A stretch of DNA of 64,000 nucleotides from Cristatella mucedo (lineage: Eukaryota > Bryozoa > Phylactolaemata > Cristatellidae), in NCBI GenBank assembly GCA_009760855.2, contig WPIO01000152.1, positions 195,501-259,500 on the forward strand. The letters are read 5' to 3'. Made by a program: the position numbers and the translations under genes. Positions 16,676-28,940 of this stretch are shown here, in pieces. Below the pieces are notes generated by a model. That model searched no databases, was not told the origin of the DNA, and saw only the letters and a list, made by a program, of their open reading frames with translations. How positions within the stretch are numbered: the stretch's first letter is position 1; every line of letters starts with the position of its first letter.

Positions 16676-16840
16676 CTGTAATGTATTTCCATCTGTGACT
16701 CCACAAAGCCGCAAAGGACAGAGTGGATGTTATGCTGTAGTGTTTTCTTCAGCACACTCAAAATCTAAGCGATTTTCAATACACGCACGGTAGCCGACAG
16801 ACTTCATTTCGGACGCCCTAGCAGAAAGCTGGAGGTAGCG
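16676..16840 (-). mobile_element. LINE B 3' end, minus strand, degraded
   Basis: TGTAATGTATTTCCATCTGT at 16,677 and the following CTCCACAAAG, GGATGTTATG and GTAGCCGACAGACTTC match, in reverse, the 3' end of LINE B seen at 39,500-39,672 and 52,157-52,337. Only the terminal 3' untranslated part is present. It is more diverged than the other copies. Confidence 0.7.
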
Positions 16841-19800
16841 ACGATGATGAGGTGGAGACCGCAGGTTCCCATGCAAGCGCTCGGCTTCGAATCCACATGC
16901 AGTCATTTAGAAATATCATCGGCAGCAGATGTTCCGATGCAGTAATGAGAAATTAGCTTTCTGCTGCTCACCTCTGCTCATTATGCAGTACGAGCCTCGG
17001 GCAGCTGGAAGCAGGTGGCCTTTAAGCATAAGACAGGTCCGAATTTTCTAATAGACAGCTATTTAGAGCTAATTGCCGACTTTCTTGCCCGACTCCGCCA
17101 GCCCGATGGGGCCTCTCCGAAGCACGGCAAAACTCGGGGGCGGGGACGCAGAAGCAACAGCAGGAGCAGATTCTGGATGTCAGAGGCCCTTCTTCTCCTT
17201 AGTCCGAAGCCTCGAAGAGGAAGCACCAGAGAGGGCATAGGGCATCAGAGATCAGCGCACGGGCACCCCCAGTGCACCTAGTCCGAATCGCCTTTACCCC
17301 ATTGCGAATCCTCACTATCACCCATCGGTGCCACCATTTTCGGTCCGGGCACCTGCTATGTGCTACTTGACTAGTGCACGAAGTCACGGCTGAAATGCTC
17401 ATCGACGGCAGCTGTAAGATCAAACTTGGAAGGATTTGATCGCCACTGCTCCCCAACCCAGCAGTTCTTACAGGGTGGCCGGACAAGTAACGTTTTATGG
17501 TCGCCCCCCACAGCCTTCAACAATTCCCTGCTCTGGCCGACACTGTCGCCTAGCCTTTCCTGCTTATTGGTTGCAAAAGTAAACAGCCTGCTGATTTGCC
17601 TAAAAATCTCCTGTTACATAGGCCCACGTGACAGCTCGAACAACTGACCAAACCCCTCTTTCGAAATCGTTTCTGCCTAACCGTCTCAATTCGCTGGTCC
17701 CGCTATAGAAAGCTAGGCAGACCCCTGTGCTGGCAGGCATGATAACTGGAAAGACACCAGTGCAGACCGGGAATTGTATTCGTTGAGCATGAGGCAGTAG
17801 CTGCTCTGGAGATGGTTCGACTTAGCCAATCATGTCCAAGCCAGACCTGTCGACTCAGCGTGAGAAAGGCAGACCAATAGCACGCTTTGCTCGAGTGAAG
17901 GAAGTGCCGAGTCGCTAGCTTTGCCATACATGGCCCGTTTATGCCCGCTCGTGCACCGGTTCGGTGCAGCAGACGGCACGGACACCTGGTCAAAGATGAT
18001 GACCACGAGGCACAATTTTCTGCAGCGCTTTCGATAGCCTTAGCCCAAGACGCCCGTGGGGCGCAGTCAACAGACAAGAGCAATCGTAAATGTCATCCTT
18101 AACCGCTTTGCGTCAGACTGTCTAGCTGGCAGGCTCGCGATGAAGCTGTTTATTGTCCACCGATATGTACGGTTCCTCCAGGTACTAGCATCTGCTGCTG
18201 CTTGCTAGCTTGCTATGAGCACTTACTATGGCAAAAGCTTACCCACAGACAGGGCAGGCACCTGCAAAGCACTGGCACCCACACTGGCAGCCAGCATTGA
18301 AATGCTGAGTAAAACCTGACGACAGAGAATATTTGGGGTAGCAGTGAAAATAAATGGTCAGAGGGGCCGAAGACTGGGGTGACCTCCTTCGACACATAAA
18401 TTAATTTCCGAGTCCTGCTGCTGGGCTAGGTGCAGGTAACCTTTGGTCTGTGTTTGCTGCTCTAGAGTGTCAGTCACTAAGATATCCGGGGCCATCCAGC
18501 CCGTTCACCTCGTATAACACCAATTGACAGGTGAACAATTCTGCCTAAAGGTGTAGAGCTTCTGAGAAGATATCTGGCTCGGGATTCCGATACAGTTACT
18601 CGCCGTGCAGCCCGGGCGTTCGTGAACCTTTAATAGGCAGATTTGACTGCGTTTGCTGGGAACGACCAGAAGCTAGTGCCTATTCGAAGAAACACTGGAA
18701 CTGAGGTCTTTCAGAGGCTAACAGCATGCTAGCGCCATGTTAAGCTTCTTCTGGCAACCTATTCCCGATCGCTAGAGTTTATTTCGTAGGCAAAGAAGAG
18801 CTCAAATAGAATGTGTCGGGTACTTTTGCTTCCCCGTACGCCGGACCTGCACGATGGAGGAAGGCGGTAGAGATATGGACAGATGCATCGCAATGGCTGC
18901 AGAAGTCTAGTCACCAATGGCAGCTTCGTCCTTACAGTCGAAGATCAAAGTGAAGGCGGTCCCTGTATCAAGACAAAGCTGGCTAATCGGAAGACCCACT
19001 CGCCATGCCAATTTGATTGTCGACAATCGGCTATCGAGCAAAGCCAAGCAGGGGCCACAATGCCAAGTCAGTGCCAGCTTTGGAGGGTGTAAACACTAGC
19101 CTCCAGAGATCTCCTCATTTGCAATCATCGGACACCTTGAAACTAGAAAGATTGGCCCGATAATAAGCTTCGCGAGTTTTAGGGCTGCAATTTCGAAGTC
19201 TGCACATCAGCTGCTATTTCCCTACGTCTTTCGTTTCGAGCCCAACTGAATGCAAATTACTTAGAAAGTTAGATAGTTCTGCGAGGTCACTGTACGCATT
19301 TTTTCTTATAATTATTATTATGACATCCAAATCATAAGCATGCACGTCCCCTGCTAAAGATGGTTTACTAAGTCTACTTTATGTATCTAGTCGATCGGTA
19401 AGGCTTTTAAGATTTTTAACGCAAATGCAGAGGAGCATCTATGACCCTCCAAAAAATATATTTGCTGCCGAGTCTCTTGGTTAGACTCACGGCTCTAGCA
19501 GGAATATACAGCTTCACACTACTTTATATCAGCTCTAAGAGTATGTCTACAGTGCATGCTTTTCAAGCTCTCGTTATGAATTCCAGCTTCTAAAGCTAGA
19601 TATAACAACGAACATTACTGTGTTCATTTTGCATTTTAAGCAGCTACATGGTGGCTTTCAAGCAAACTTGTTTTTTTCGAAATATATTCATTCACTTCCA
19701 AAGTAGAAAAAATAGGATCGACATTGTATGATACAAGTTACATCTTAATTATACCGGATGAGAAACCGTAATTCCGTGTCAAATAAAGGCTGATATTTTA

Positions 19801-20145
19801 GCTGTAATGTTTCATTAGTACGGGTCTAGCCCTGCCTACTAGCTCCAACACTGTCCACACCCACGGACATTCATACACACGTACAACATAAGGTCAGCCC
19901 GTGTAGTCAACTGCATGATCTTAAATCTGAGACTAACCGAATAGCTATCCCATTCTCATGCGGTAGAGGCACTTACCACAGCCTCGATCCTGAAAGATTC
20001 AGGCGGTCGCCTTTTTTGAGTAACGGCTGCCTCTCCAAATCCATGTGAGAGGCAAAAATAGGCCCAGATCACAAAGCCGGAATCTACTGAGAACTATCGG
20101 AACTATTTGAGGCAAACTCGCAAACAAAAGTTCAGCATACAAATA
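16841..20145. other. Unassigned DNA
   Basis: This 3.3-kb stretch has no recognisable gene, SINE, LINE or satellite. Open frames are short (125 codons or fewer) and unconvincing. From about 19,100 it becomes clearly AT-richer. Confidence 0.5.
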
Positions 20146-20303
20146 ATAAATAGAAAAAAAATTCATAGCGCCCTAAGAGAACTCTTTCACTCTTGAGGAT
20201 GCCACAGGGGGCAGGGCTCGAGCATACGACCTCGGCCATCGAATACATTCACCTTGACCTTGGTTGGGCGAGCTCCATACCCACTGGGCCAAACCTGCGA
20301 GGC
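20146..20303 (-). mobile_element. SINE-A copy, minus strand, long-spacer subfamily
   Basis: On the minus strand it has the head GGTTTGGCCCAGTGGG, a segment AAGGTCAAGGTGAATGTA between the A and B boxes, the B-box region GGTCGTATGCTCGAGCCC, and a tail with GTTCTCTTAGGGCGCTATGA and an A/T run. The extra segment between the boxes is shared only with the copy at 51,430-51,578. Confidence 0.8.
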
Positions 20304-20940
20304 ATAGACAGAAAGGTCATATCCGTTCAGAAAGGATGCACGAAGCCTGTCGGCTTGGCACGATGTGTTTCACTGAGACCACGGTCACTGGGACAACGCC
20401 TGCAATTGATCGGCAAACTTGTGATTCGTGCACGTGAAGAAGGGAAACCAAGGAGTCAAATGTTCGTGCAGGCAAGATAGAAGTCAAACAGGCGCCGTAC
20501 GGTGCACAGGCGCCTGCACAAGAATACTCGAAGGACCCGCGGCATATTGAAACAGCTTGCATGCCGGCAGCTACCTAACAGATCTGGAGCTCTCCAGACG
20601 GCAAATCAGGACGGCAGTGGTGAAAGCCTTACAAGCCGGCGCTGCAGAGTACCGCTAGGGGGCCTATAAAGCCAAGAAGGTTGGCTGCTACACAATGGAC
20701 AAGCCGTGAAGAGCCCGGCAGTATTCATCCCACAGCAGCTCAAACAGCAAACTCGCCAATCTTGACCAGCACTTGGATCTTTAATGGCTCCGTCGAGTGC
20801 AGGGGGCTGGAGAATTGAAGAGGCAATGGATTTGCTGACCACCAGTCAGCAGCCGACCCTGTAGCTCGCCTATGTCATGCCGGAGGCAGAGAACGAGAAG
20901 GAGAAAGAGAGTGAGAAAAAGAGTGAGAATTCAAGTGGTG

Positions 20941-20944
<4 letters not shown>
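20304..20944. other. Unassigned DNA
   Basis: Nothing recognised. Confidence 0.5.
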
Positions 20945-21039
<95 letters not shown>

Positions 21040-21041
21040 AG

Positions 21042-21112
<71 letters not shown>

Positions 21113-21130
21113 AGGGAGGGGGAGAGAGGG
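20945..21130. repeat. (GA)n microsatellite ending in (GGGA)n
   Basis: About 160 bp of GA with two G insertions, closing with four GGGA units. Confidence 0.97.
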
Positions 21131-22000
21131 CAGGATAAGACACACGTAGGAGAGCAGAGGGATGACAAGTCACACCTAGATCGTGCCTGGCAGTTTGGTT
21201 CTGGGAACACGAAACCATGTGAGAGCTGGCTGGCGGCACACTCCTCGGTCAGACAAAGAGGACAGGGGATGCTGAGCTGGCGACCAGGCAGAGATTGGCA
21301 GGTCAGTGGAAAGAATGCTAATGAATCCCATTTTCATCACCTATTGACCAAATTGAATTACCCGACCAGATTAGCTACTGCAATTAAGCGCATCTTTGTC
21401 GAAGGGAAGCAAAACATGTTGAACGTAGCACCGCATGGCCAAGCTGTGCTTGAGGTGAACCGCATCTCAGCCTAACCCTCAGAATGACTTGGCATAATCG
21501 CTAAAAATGGCCCCTTTCGCCACCTGAAAACAACAATACGTCACATTCCTCGTGGCCACGAGCCCCTTACAGATGGCCAGCCGCTGGCTGGAGGTGGCTT
21601 TTGAGTTGGTCGGAGGGCAAAAGTTGAGCTTCACAAAGACTTGTGAGCAGCGACTGGCTTTCACAAACTCTGTAGTGTAGCCGAGGCGACTTACGAGCCG
21701 AGCCGACTCGCTGCCAGAACCCTGTGCCGGTTGTCTTTTCTGAGTATCAAGATGCATGCATGCACCAATCCTCAGGTCATCACCCCGATCAATATTTTTT
21801 TATTTTAATTTCCATCTTACGTTTTGTTCCACTTTTCTGGCTGCTCTTGGAAAGCAGATAGAAAAGTCAGTGAATCACATTTGTGTATCAAGGCTGAATT
21901 TCAAAACGAATAGAACTGTCGTTCTGGCGACTTCAGGCGTCCAGGCTACAAAACGTTGTCCTGGAGTAGCTAGCAGTAACAGAGCTTACCCAACATGGCC
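21131..22000. other. Unassigned DNA with a protein-like segment
   Basis: No gene is called. A plus-strand segment at about 21,320-21,478 translates to LTKLNYPTRLATAIKRIF and then GKQNMLN before a stop. Its composition looks protein-like and vaguely recalls LINE reverse-transcriptase linker regions. I cannot assign it. Confidence 0.4.
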
Positions 22001-22925
22001 GAATGTAATGTATCTCCGTCTGTAACTCCACAAAGTCATAAAGACCATGTGGGTGTTACGCAGGAGAGTTGTGTACAGCGAACTCACATCCTAAGCGGCT
22101 TTCGGTGCGCATTCGGTAGCCAACAGACTTTGCCTCATGCAACAAAGAGAAAGTGGGAAGCATAGCAGAGTCAGGAGAGCAGTTGAAGTACTGAGTAGCA
22201 TGGAAGTGACAGCTCAGGACTGCTGAAAAGAATGAGCCCTAGTCGGAAACAGGACAGTAGTTGTCGTTGCATAAGAATTGTGGAAGCGAGTTCCACAGTC
22301 TAGGACCTGCAGAGCTAAAGCTTCTTTCGCCAACAGTCTTTAAGCAGAGGAATGGAACAGCTAATTTATTGTCCACACAGGACCTGAGGGTGCAAACAGG
22401 CTGAAACTGAGGCAGCAGTTCAGCCAGGTACGAAGGAGCCAAGCCGTGGCGGGCCTTGTGGGTCAGCGTAAGAACTTTGCTCAGCATCTGTTGCTCAACC
22501 GGCATCCATTCTAGCTCTAGCTCTCATTCTAGCTCTTTAAGCAAAGGAGACACGTGCTCAAACCTCTGGGACTTGAAGACTAGCCTTGCAGCCATATTCA
22601 TAGTCAGCTGCAGTGGCCTAATAGCTTTCTTTGGTAGCCCAGCCAAAAGGGAATTACAATAATCAAGCCAAGACAGAGCTAAGGAGCTAGTTAAATTTTT
22701 AAAAGCAACTGTGGGAGACAGCTCCTGATCTTGGATAGGGATTGGACGTGATGGCTAGCTGTAGAAGCAGTCTTCTGAATGAAGATTTTAAAATTTCGGC
22801 AGCTGTCGAAAACGACACCTAAATTTCGAGCACGTGGTGATGGTCGCACAATAGCATCACCTATTAGAAGAGCAGAACCTTTTAATCCAGACACACGCTT
22901 AGGGTGTCCACAGAACAGCAGCCGA
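22001..22925 (-). mobile_element. LINE B fragment, minus strand (RT C-terminus to 3' end)
   Basis: Read on the minus strand, this 5'-truncated non-LTR retrotransposon starts inside the reverse-transcriptase region. About 22,925-22,700 gives GHPKRVSGLKGS and RARNLGVVFDS. About 22,505-22,240 gives MPVEQQMLSKVLTLTHKARH, LAPSYLAELLPQF and GPRLWNSLPQF. The 3' untranslated end follows, down to the GATACATTACATT-type terminus at 22,001. The reading frame is broken by stops and shifts, so it is inactive. It parallels the plus-strand copy at 38,440-39,672 closely. A plus-strand SINE-A lies about 100 bp beyond its 5' end. The clade (CR1/L2-like) is inferred from motifs. Confidence 0.88.
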
Positions 22926-23027
22926 AGACCCGTTATTAGCAGCTGCGCCTGTGGGCAGCTGCTAAAGAGGGGAGGGGACTTCACTGCCCATACAGGCGGT
23001 TCTTCTAAACGTAATACAGTGCACACC
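22926..23027. other. Unassigned spacer
   Basis: An open frame continues from the LINE on the minus strand, but the residues do not match LINE B. It may be pre-insertion flanking DNA. Confidence 0.4.
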
Positions 23028-23163
23028 ACCCTAGTTTGGCCTAGGGGTAAAGTAAGGTGCTCACCATTAACGACGAAGGTCGAGAGCTGGAGCACTTCGG
23101 CACATGTAAAGCGTCTGGACAGAGATTTCAGTTCTCTTAGGGCACTACATAAGTGAATTATAA
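23028..23163 (+). mobile_element. SINE-A copy
   Basis: Head TAGTTTGGCCTAGGGGTAAA, body CATGTAAAGCGTCTGGACAG, and tail TTCTCTTAGGGCACTACATA followed by an A/T end. The B-box area is diverged, so this is probably an old copy. Confidence 0.75.
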
Positions 23164-23646
<483 letters not shown>

Positions 23647-25349
23647 CAGGGGTAGATATAACGAGACGGCGATGGAGAGAGAGATCGTCGATGCCGGCAG
23701 GCTCTTGACCCAGATAGCATCTGTCACTCCGAAACTAGCTTCCGGAAGCTTCCTCTCTTGTATGCAGGTAGCCACATACCTCGTAAAGCCGATCTTCAGC
23801 ACTTCTCGGTGTAGTGCTGATACGACGCCTCCCTCCACCTTCTCCTTCTCCTAGGTCCTCTTCCACCACCTCCTCCGGATGCAAATACGGCCGAAGCAGC
23901 AGGCTAGTTGTCGCCGGTTGGACGTCCGACGTGATCCCTTAGATCGAGGCAAAAGACCACTCACACTCACGAGCAGCACACCAGAAACTCAATCGATACT
24001 CAGCACCACGGCGGTGTCATAGCCCGAAACCAAAAGCGCTAGCAGATAATCAATGGTCGTCGTTCCTGAGCAAAGGCCTTTACCTCACGAGGTCGTCCGA
24101 CGGTCAGCTGGCACGCAAGTGACTAACGTGCAGCGCCGATGTCAGGCAGCAGGATCAGCAGTTCGAACGAGCAACCGGCGCCAGTAGCGGTCTCTTATGG
24201 TGCACAGGTTCAGGCAGCAAGAGGGGCCGAGCCTTGCACCGGTCGATGTGCCCGAGTGCCTGGGCGCATGTGTGTGTTCGATCTCGTGCTGCTGCTGGAC
24301 GCAGCGCTCGAACCGTTTTCGTGGAAAGAAATGAAATGGCTTGCGAGCGAGACGAGCGACGCTGGACTAGGATATAGCAAAAGCGAAGTGGACGCTGCGC
24401 TGCTTATGTTCAGGTGCATCCTTCAAGCGAAAGGCTCAAGGGAAGATCAAGTTGTTGACTGCTTTGCACGAAAAAAGTCACAGAGAGAATGGAGCCGCCT
24501 ATTTGACATACCAGTAGTCTGGGCATCTTATTGACACATGCAGAGGCCGCAGTAAATAATTGATGAGCACCGACGAGCACTCTCGCACTCTCACCCGCCC
24601 CCGTCGGCTGGCTAGGCCTGGCGGCCGGCTGCCCAGGATGGACAGAGCTCGAGCTGCCGTAATCGTCCGACTGCAAGTCCGCGACGGCACTTCTTCTTTG
24701 CAGCCACCCTCCCAACTTGCCTCCGTGTAGGCACGCCCGGAAGGGTGGGGGGGGGGGGTGGATGGCGGCCTCAAGACGGATCTCGGTACCCCCCCCCCCC
24801 AATAACTACTGCAGTGGGTTCGGTGCTGCTGCTCCGCTATCGCCTGCTACAGCCCGCGGCGGTGCAGCCAGGGCCACCGGTGCGGAACTGGCTGGCTCTG
24901 ATGAGTCTCGCTAGCTCTGACGATAGCAAGAAACGAAAGTGAACCTAGCTAGCACCGAGATATCTGCACACTCAGCAGACGAGCATTCAAGCCTGACCGG
25001 CCGAAAGTCTCCCGGTCAGTTCTCTTAGTCATGGTAAAATCAGCTGACGCTTTTATCTACGATCGCTTTTTTGCCCCCCTCAGTAAAAAAAAAGTTCAGC
25101 TCGAATATGAATCGCTAAAATGCCAGCTAGGCTCGTCTGCTCGCTTCGTTTCAACCGATTGAACGACTCCATTCTTCTCTTCAAAACCGTGCGCTCGCAT
25201 TTTTTGCCGTGGGATCGGAGGCCAGCAAGAAGATAGACGGAGCCTGCCGGAGACGACACATGCACCGGCGTAGGTGGGCGCTCGCTCAGCGTAAATCCCA
25301 CTGGGACGGGCAAAATTGAGCCGAGGCTGGGTGGATGGCAAATTCTAAT
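23647..25349. other. Unassigned DNA with unrecognised open frame and G/C tracts
   Basis: A plus-strand open frame from an ATG at 24,139 runs 131 codons to a stop at about 24,535. It lacks low complexity but matches no domain I know, and its length is within chance in this much sequence. A G12 tract at 24,747-24,758 faces a C12 tract at 24,789-24,800 about 30 bp away. Confidence 0.4.
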
Positions 25350-25507
25350 GGCCTAAAAAAGGTCCAGCGGTTAAGGTGCTCGCCCCGACCTAGGTCTGGC
25401 TGAGGTCGTGGGCTCGAGCCCTGAGGCATATGTGAAGCGCCTGGATAGAGATTTAGTTCTCTTTGGGCGCTATACAAATGAATTATTATTATTATTATTA
25501 TTATTAT
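25350..25507 (+). mobile_element. SINE-A copy, well preserved
   Basis: A nearly canonical copy. It has the A-box region GGTCCAGCGGTTAAGGTGCT, the B box inside GGTCGTGGGCTCGAGCCC, the body CATATGTGAAGCGCCTGGAT, and the tail AGTTCTCTTTGGGCGCTATA followed by (ATT)n at 25,483-25,507. The tRNA-like head marks it as a pol III type SINE. The last 60-70 bp match the tails of LINE A copies, which implies mobilisation by that LINE. Confidence 0.9.
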
Positions 25508-26910
25508 AAAAATTGAGCTAGCAAGGCTCGTGCCTAATGTTTAGCACTAGAGCACACTTCGGGCATGTAGCCAGCAACCACAGGGCTGTTCGAGAAAGCT
25601 GATCGGGTTGCAACCTCAGCTGGCTACAGCTAAAAGATGAAACCATGCAGCGCAGCTGGGGGGGATAAGAGGAGGGCGTATTCTGGGCTTGGTTTTTTCT
25701 CACCGAGGTTCGGTTGGCGACGTTGCGAGCTAATAAGAGTGACCGGCAGTCCCTTCCGCCAGTGTTGCCTCCATCAAAAGGATGGCCGAATGGCGAAAGA
25801 GGGGAATCAAAGGTTGTCTGCATGAGAAAGCACCGGTACTGTTGCACAGGCCCAGCATGCCTCCTTCGGGGAACAGCAGGCGAGCCTGCTGTACCTCAGC
25901 GGTAGCTCTCCCTTTACACCAAAAAATGATGCTATACAGCTGCTCCCTTTTACCCGGAAGAGACCGCGACCGCCTGCGAGTAGGCAGCTAAGTAAGCATT
26001 GGACGGCGTTGCACGGGCGCTTCGCGTGACACCCTGCTATTTCGCGTGTGCACTACTCATGGTAAACTGCACGAGCTAGCGCCGCGGATTGCTATGGATA
26101 CCCGCAGCTGCGGGCTCGAGGAGCTCCAGCATCGATCGGAACGCTCTTCTGAGAGTCAAACTCGGATGTCTTGCAGATGCCCCCCTTTACTCGGTGCTTA
26201 TCCTGGCAGGACTAGCAGCCGTCACCGAAAGCCTCGAAGCTCTTTTCGAAAGACGAGTGGCCAGATGTCGACAAGCCGGGCGCCCGGAGCCAAGAGTGGA
26301 GTGCAGCGTGCCTGCGAAACCTCGGGCGACAAGCGTCTATTGTCGGCCTAAATACTGCCACCACCACCACCTCCTCCTCTGGCTGGATGATTGCCGGTGC
26401 TCCGGCTTGCGTATCGCGATTCTCTCAATGCTAGACTACCGGGGCTCAGTCCCGGCAGGGCGAGGCAGCGGCGAAGAGTAGAGAGCCGTGCCTCTGCACC
26501 CTGGCATTCCTTGGGCAGCAATGCTGCTCTGCAGATCCAAGAAATTCAACCGCTAGTCCTAGCCCAGCCATCTAAGCTTAAGGACCTACGGTGGCTCCTG
26601 GCTGAACGGAAGACTGACTTTCCCTCTTTAACTAGCACGAAAAACATCCGCCGAAGCAGCCGGCGCCAAAGCTAGCCTGCTCCAGTGCCAGCCGGCCGTC
26701 GCTAGAGCGAGCAATTAGCTGCCCAAGTCTGGCGTTCGACAGACTAGTGCTGGGCTAGCGGTGGCGATTGCTCTCTCACTCTGCTGATCCCAGCCTGCAT
26801 AATGCGCTGCTGCAATTCATGAGCGCCTCGAGATGGCTGCAGATTTTCGCTGCTGATTCCTTTTGCTTCCTCAATAGCTGCCCTTTGCTGCCCCACGTAC
26901 GTGTACCTCT
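25508..26910. other. Unassigned DNA
   Basis: GC-rich in its second half, with no recognised gene. Overlapping open frames of up to 130 codons show no family features. Confidence 0.5.
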
Positions 26911-27026
26911 GCTGGGTTCCTTGATCGCCCTCCTAATTCTGCAGTACTGCTGCTGGGTTCCTTGATCGCCCTCCTAATTCTGCAGTACTGCTGCTGGGTT
27001 CCTTGATCGCCCTCCTAATCCTGCTA
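26911..27026. repeat. 41-bp minisatellite, about 2.8 copies
   Basis: Units begin GCTGGGTTCCTTGATCGCCC at 26,911, 26,952 and 26,993, giving an exact 41-bp period. The first two units are identical where I compared them, and the third has a T-to-C change before it diverges. This is a recent local tandem duplication. Confidence 0.95.
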
Positions 27027-28456
27027 TGCTGTTCGCCACGTTTGCTATGGAGAGTGGAAGAGTCGACTACCAATTGGACCCCAAAGCTGCCCAGGCTTCG
27101 AGTAAACTAAACAACTCGCTAACATAACTACCATTTAGAGGGCATGCCTTTGTCGTGTATCAAGCGGCTATGGACCCATAGGCCGGCAAGCTGTTGCATG
27201 TCCGGCTAGACAAGCGTCAACTCTAGACTTCTGCGCTAGGTCTACCGTCATAATGGTGCCACCGATTATCAGTCTGAGCGGTCGGAGCTGACCTGGGCCG
27301 CGAGTTCCAATGCTGCTGGACTCGTGGTCCCTCCACGATTCAAGAGACCGGTCACCCCTGCCTCCAGTCGAACGTACGTACGTACATACCTACCTGCTTG
27401 CCGAAAAGCAGAGAAGTGCCTCCACCGAGGCTCCTCGGAAATTCCGATCGGCTTCCTACCGACTCGCCGTTAGCAGGTGAGCAAAGGCTCAGGCCGAGGT
27501 GTGCGTCCTACTCTCGCCTTTATGAGGAGGCTTGCTGCCGTTGACAGCAGCAATTACCATGCAGCTGCATTAAGTTGCATAGCTAGCCGAAACCGCCGTT
27601 CACCTCTGTCTGCCCCCAGAGCAGTCGTGTGCCCTAGGACACAGGCGAGGTACGGTTTCGTCCTGTGCAGCCACTACAGGCAGGGCGGTGGCTATGCTGT
27701 TGGCTGAGTGAGGCGTCAGAGCCAGCTTCGGAGGTCCATCGGCAGCAATTCGCGATTCAGCTCAGCTGGATGCGGCTGTAACAACACGCATGACTGGCAA
27801 GCGTCTGCTTCGTAAACAACGTCGTAACCCGACCGAGTCGGCGAAAACAGGAGACCGGTGAAATTCACTCGCCGAATGACGGCGGTGGCGGCATGCTTCG
27901 GGTTTCAGAGCAATCGAAAAGTCTGCAACGTTGCCGATGAAACTTGAACTGGGACCTCGGCGACCGGGAAACGAGGCGAGAGCCTCCGCTCTACGTTTCC
28001 ATTCGATGGCTGACTTCGTGCTCCGTCAGCCATCGAATGGCCGACGGCCACCCAGATTGTACGAGGTAAGGCTCCATTAAACGCTCTTCAGCTGATGATG
28101 GAGCGGAAAGTGTCGGCGATGACAGTGTCAGTAGCGGGACCGATGACAAAAATGACAGTGACCACAGATGCAATGCAAACGACGCCCCATTATGCAATGA
28201 CCAAACCATTAGCTTCAGACCTTACCCAGTCCAAATATAGCATGCAAACCGCTGAAGCCCTACACATGACAGCCGTAATTGGTGGCAAGATCGCCACGGC
28301 CAACCTCATCGGCAAAAGAGACAAAACGCCCAATAACGAGCCTTATGGCTGCCCAGGAGTTCAACCCAGGACTATGCAAGAGCCTTACGGCTCCGGCTAA
28401 AGGTTTGCAGAGTTTAAGAGAAAAAGTCAAGAAAATACTTTTAAAATTGGTCAGAC
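27027..28456. other. Unassigned DNA
   Basis: No gene is recognised. A (CGTA)n-like run lies near 27,371-27,390. A perfect hairpin at 27,999-28,040 is listed separately. Confidence 0.5.
27999..28040. repeat. Perfect 16-bp inverted repeat
   Basis: CCATTCGATGGCTGAC at 27,999-28,014 pairs exactly with GTCAGCCATCGAATGG at 28,025-28,040 across a 10-nt loop. There is no flanking poly-U or promoter-like context, and I assign no function. Confidence 0.9.
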
Positions 28457-28940
28457 GATCGAATATTTGTTTGTTGTACTTTTCAAAACACAAACATATT
28501 AGAAATAGAATCGGAAGTTCTGAAGACTTCCATGTAAAAGAAAAAATGACCATGCAAACCATGTCTAACCCGGATGTAAACAGGAAGCAAAATATCTACA
28601 TACAATTTTTTTTACCGATAAGCCTCATATTTGGCTTGTATCCTAAATTGTTGAAACTTGGTAGATCGAGGTAACTTCATGAAGCTTGTTGAGGTGCATG
28701 CTTGTGACTTTTAAAGTGCTAAATCTTCGGTGTAGCTGTACACCTTGTAAATTCCACAATTCGGCCATTAATTTGCTTATCAAAGTGAAACTGGAAATGT
28801 GAGTTCAGCTCTGCTTGTTTCGTTCAGCCCCACAATTATTTCTGATTTTGGTCAGGTATTTCGGTCTGGTAGGTTTTGCTATGCATGTCATCAAACATCC
28901 TGGAGCTTTATTTACTGCAATCATGGACATGTAAAGCAAA
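28457..28940 (+). repeat. Repeat X copy 1 (unclassified dispersed repeat)
   Basis: Aligns by eye along most of its length with 56,153-56,580. Shared landmarks in order are GATCGAATATT, TTTCAAAACACAAACAT, a TAACCCGGA(T/A)GTAA block, GTGTTGAGGYG-like (here TTGTTGAGGTGCATG), TTGTGACTTTTAAA, CCTTGTAAATTCCA, ATGTGAGTTCAGCTCTG, and a terminal CATGTCATCAAACATCC. It contains no intact open frame, and its termini resemble no family I know. It could be a fragment of a larger transposon. Confidence 0.7.

Noticed and set aside
24139-24537. 131-codon ATG open frame
   Set aside because: No homology recognised and no splice or polyadenylation context. Left as unassigned.
25350-25507. tRNA gene at the A/B-box segments of SINE-A
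   Set aside because: The A and B boxes are present, but the sequence does not close into a full cloverleaf by eye and it recurs with the same non-tRNA body and tail. These are SINE heads.
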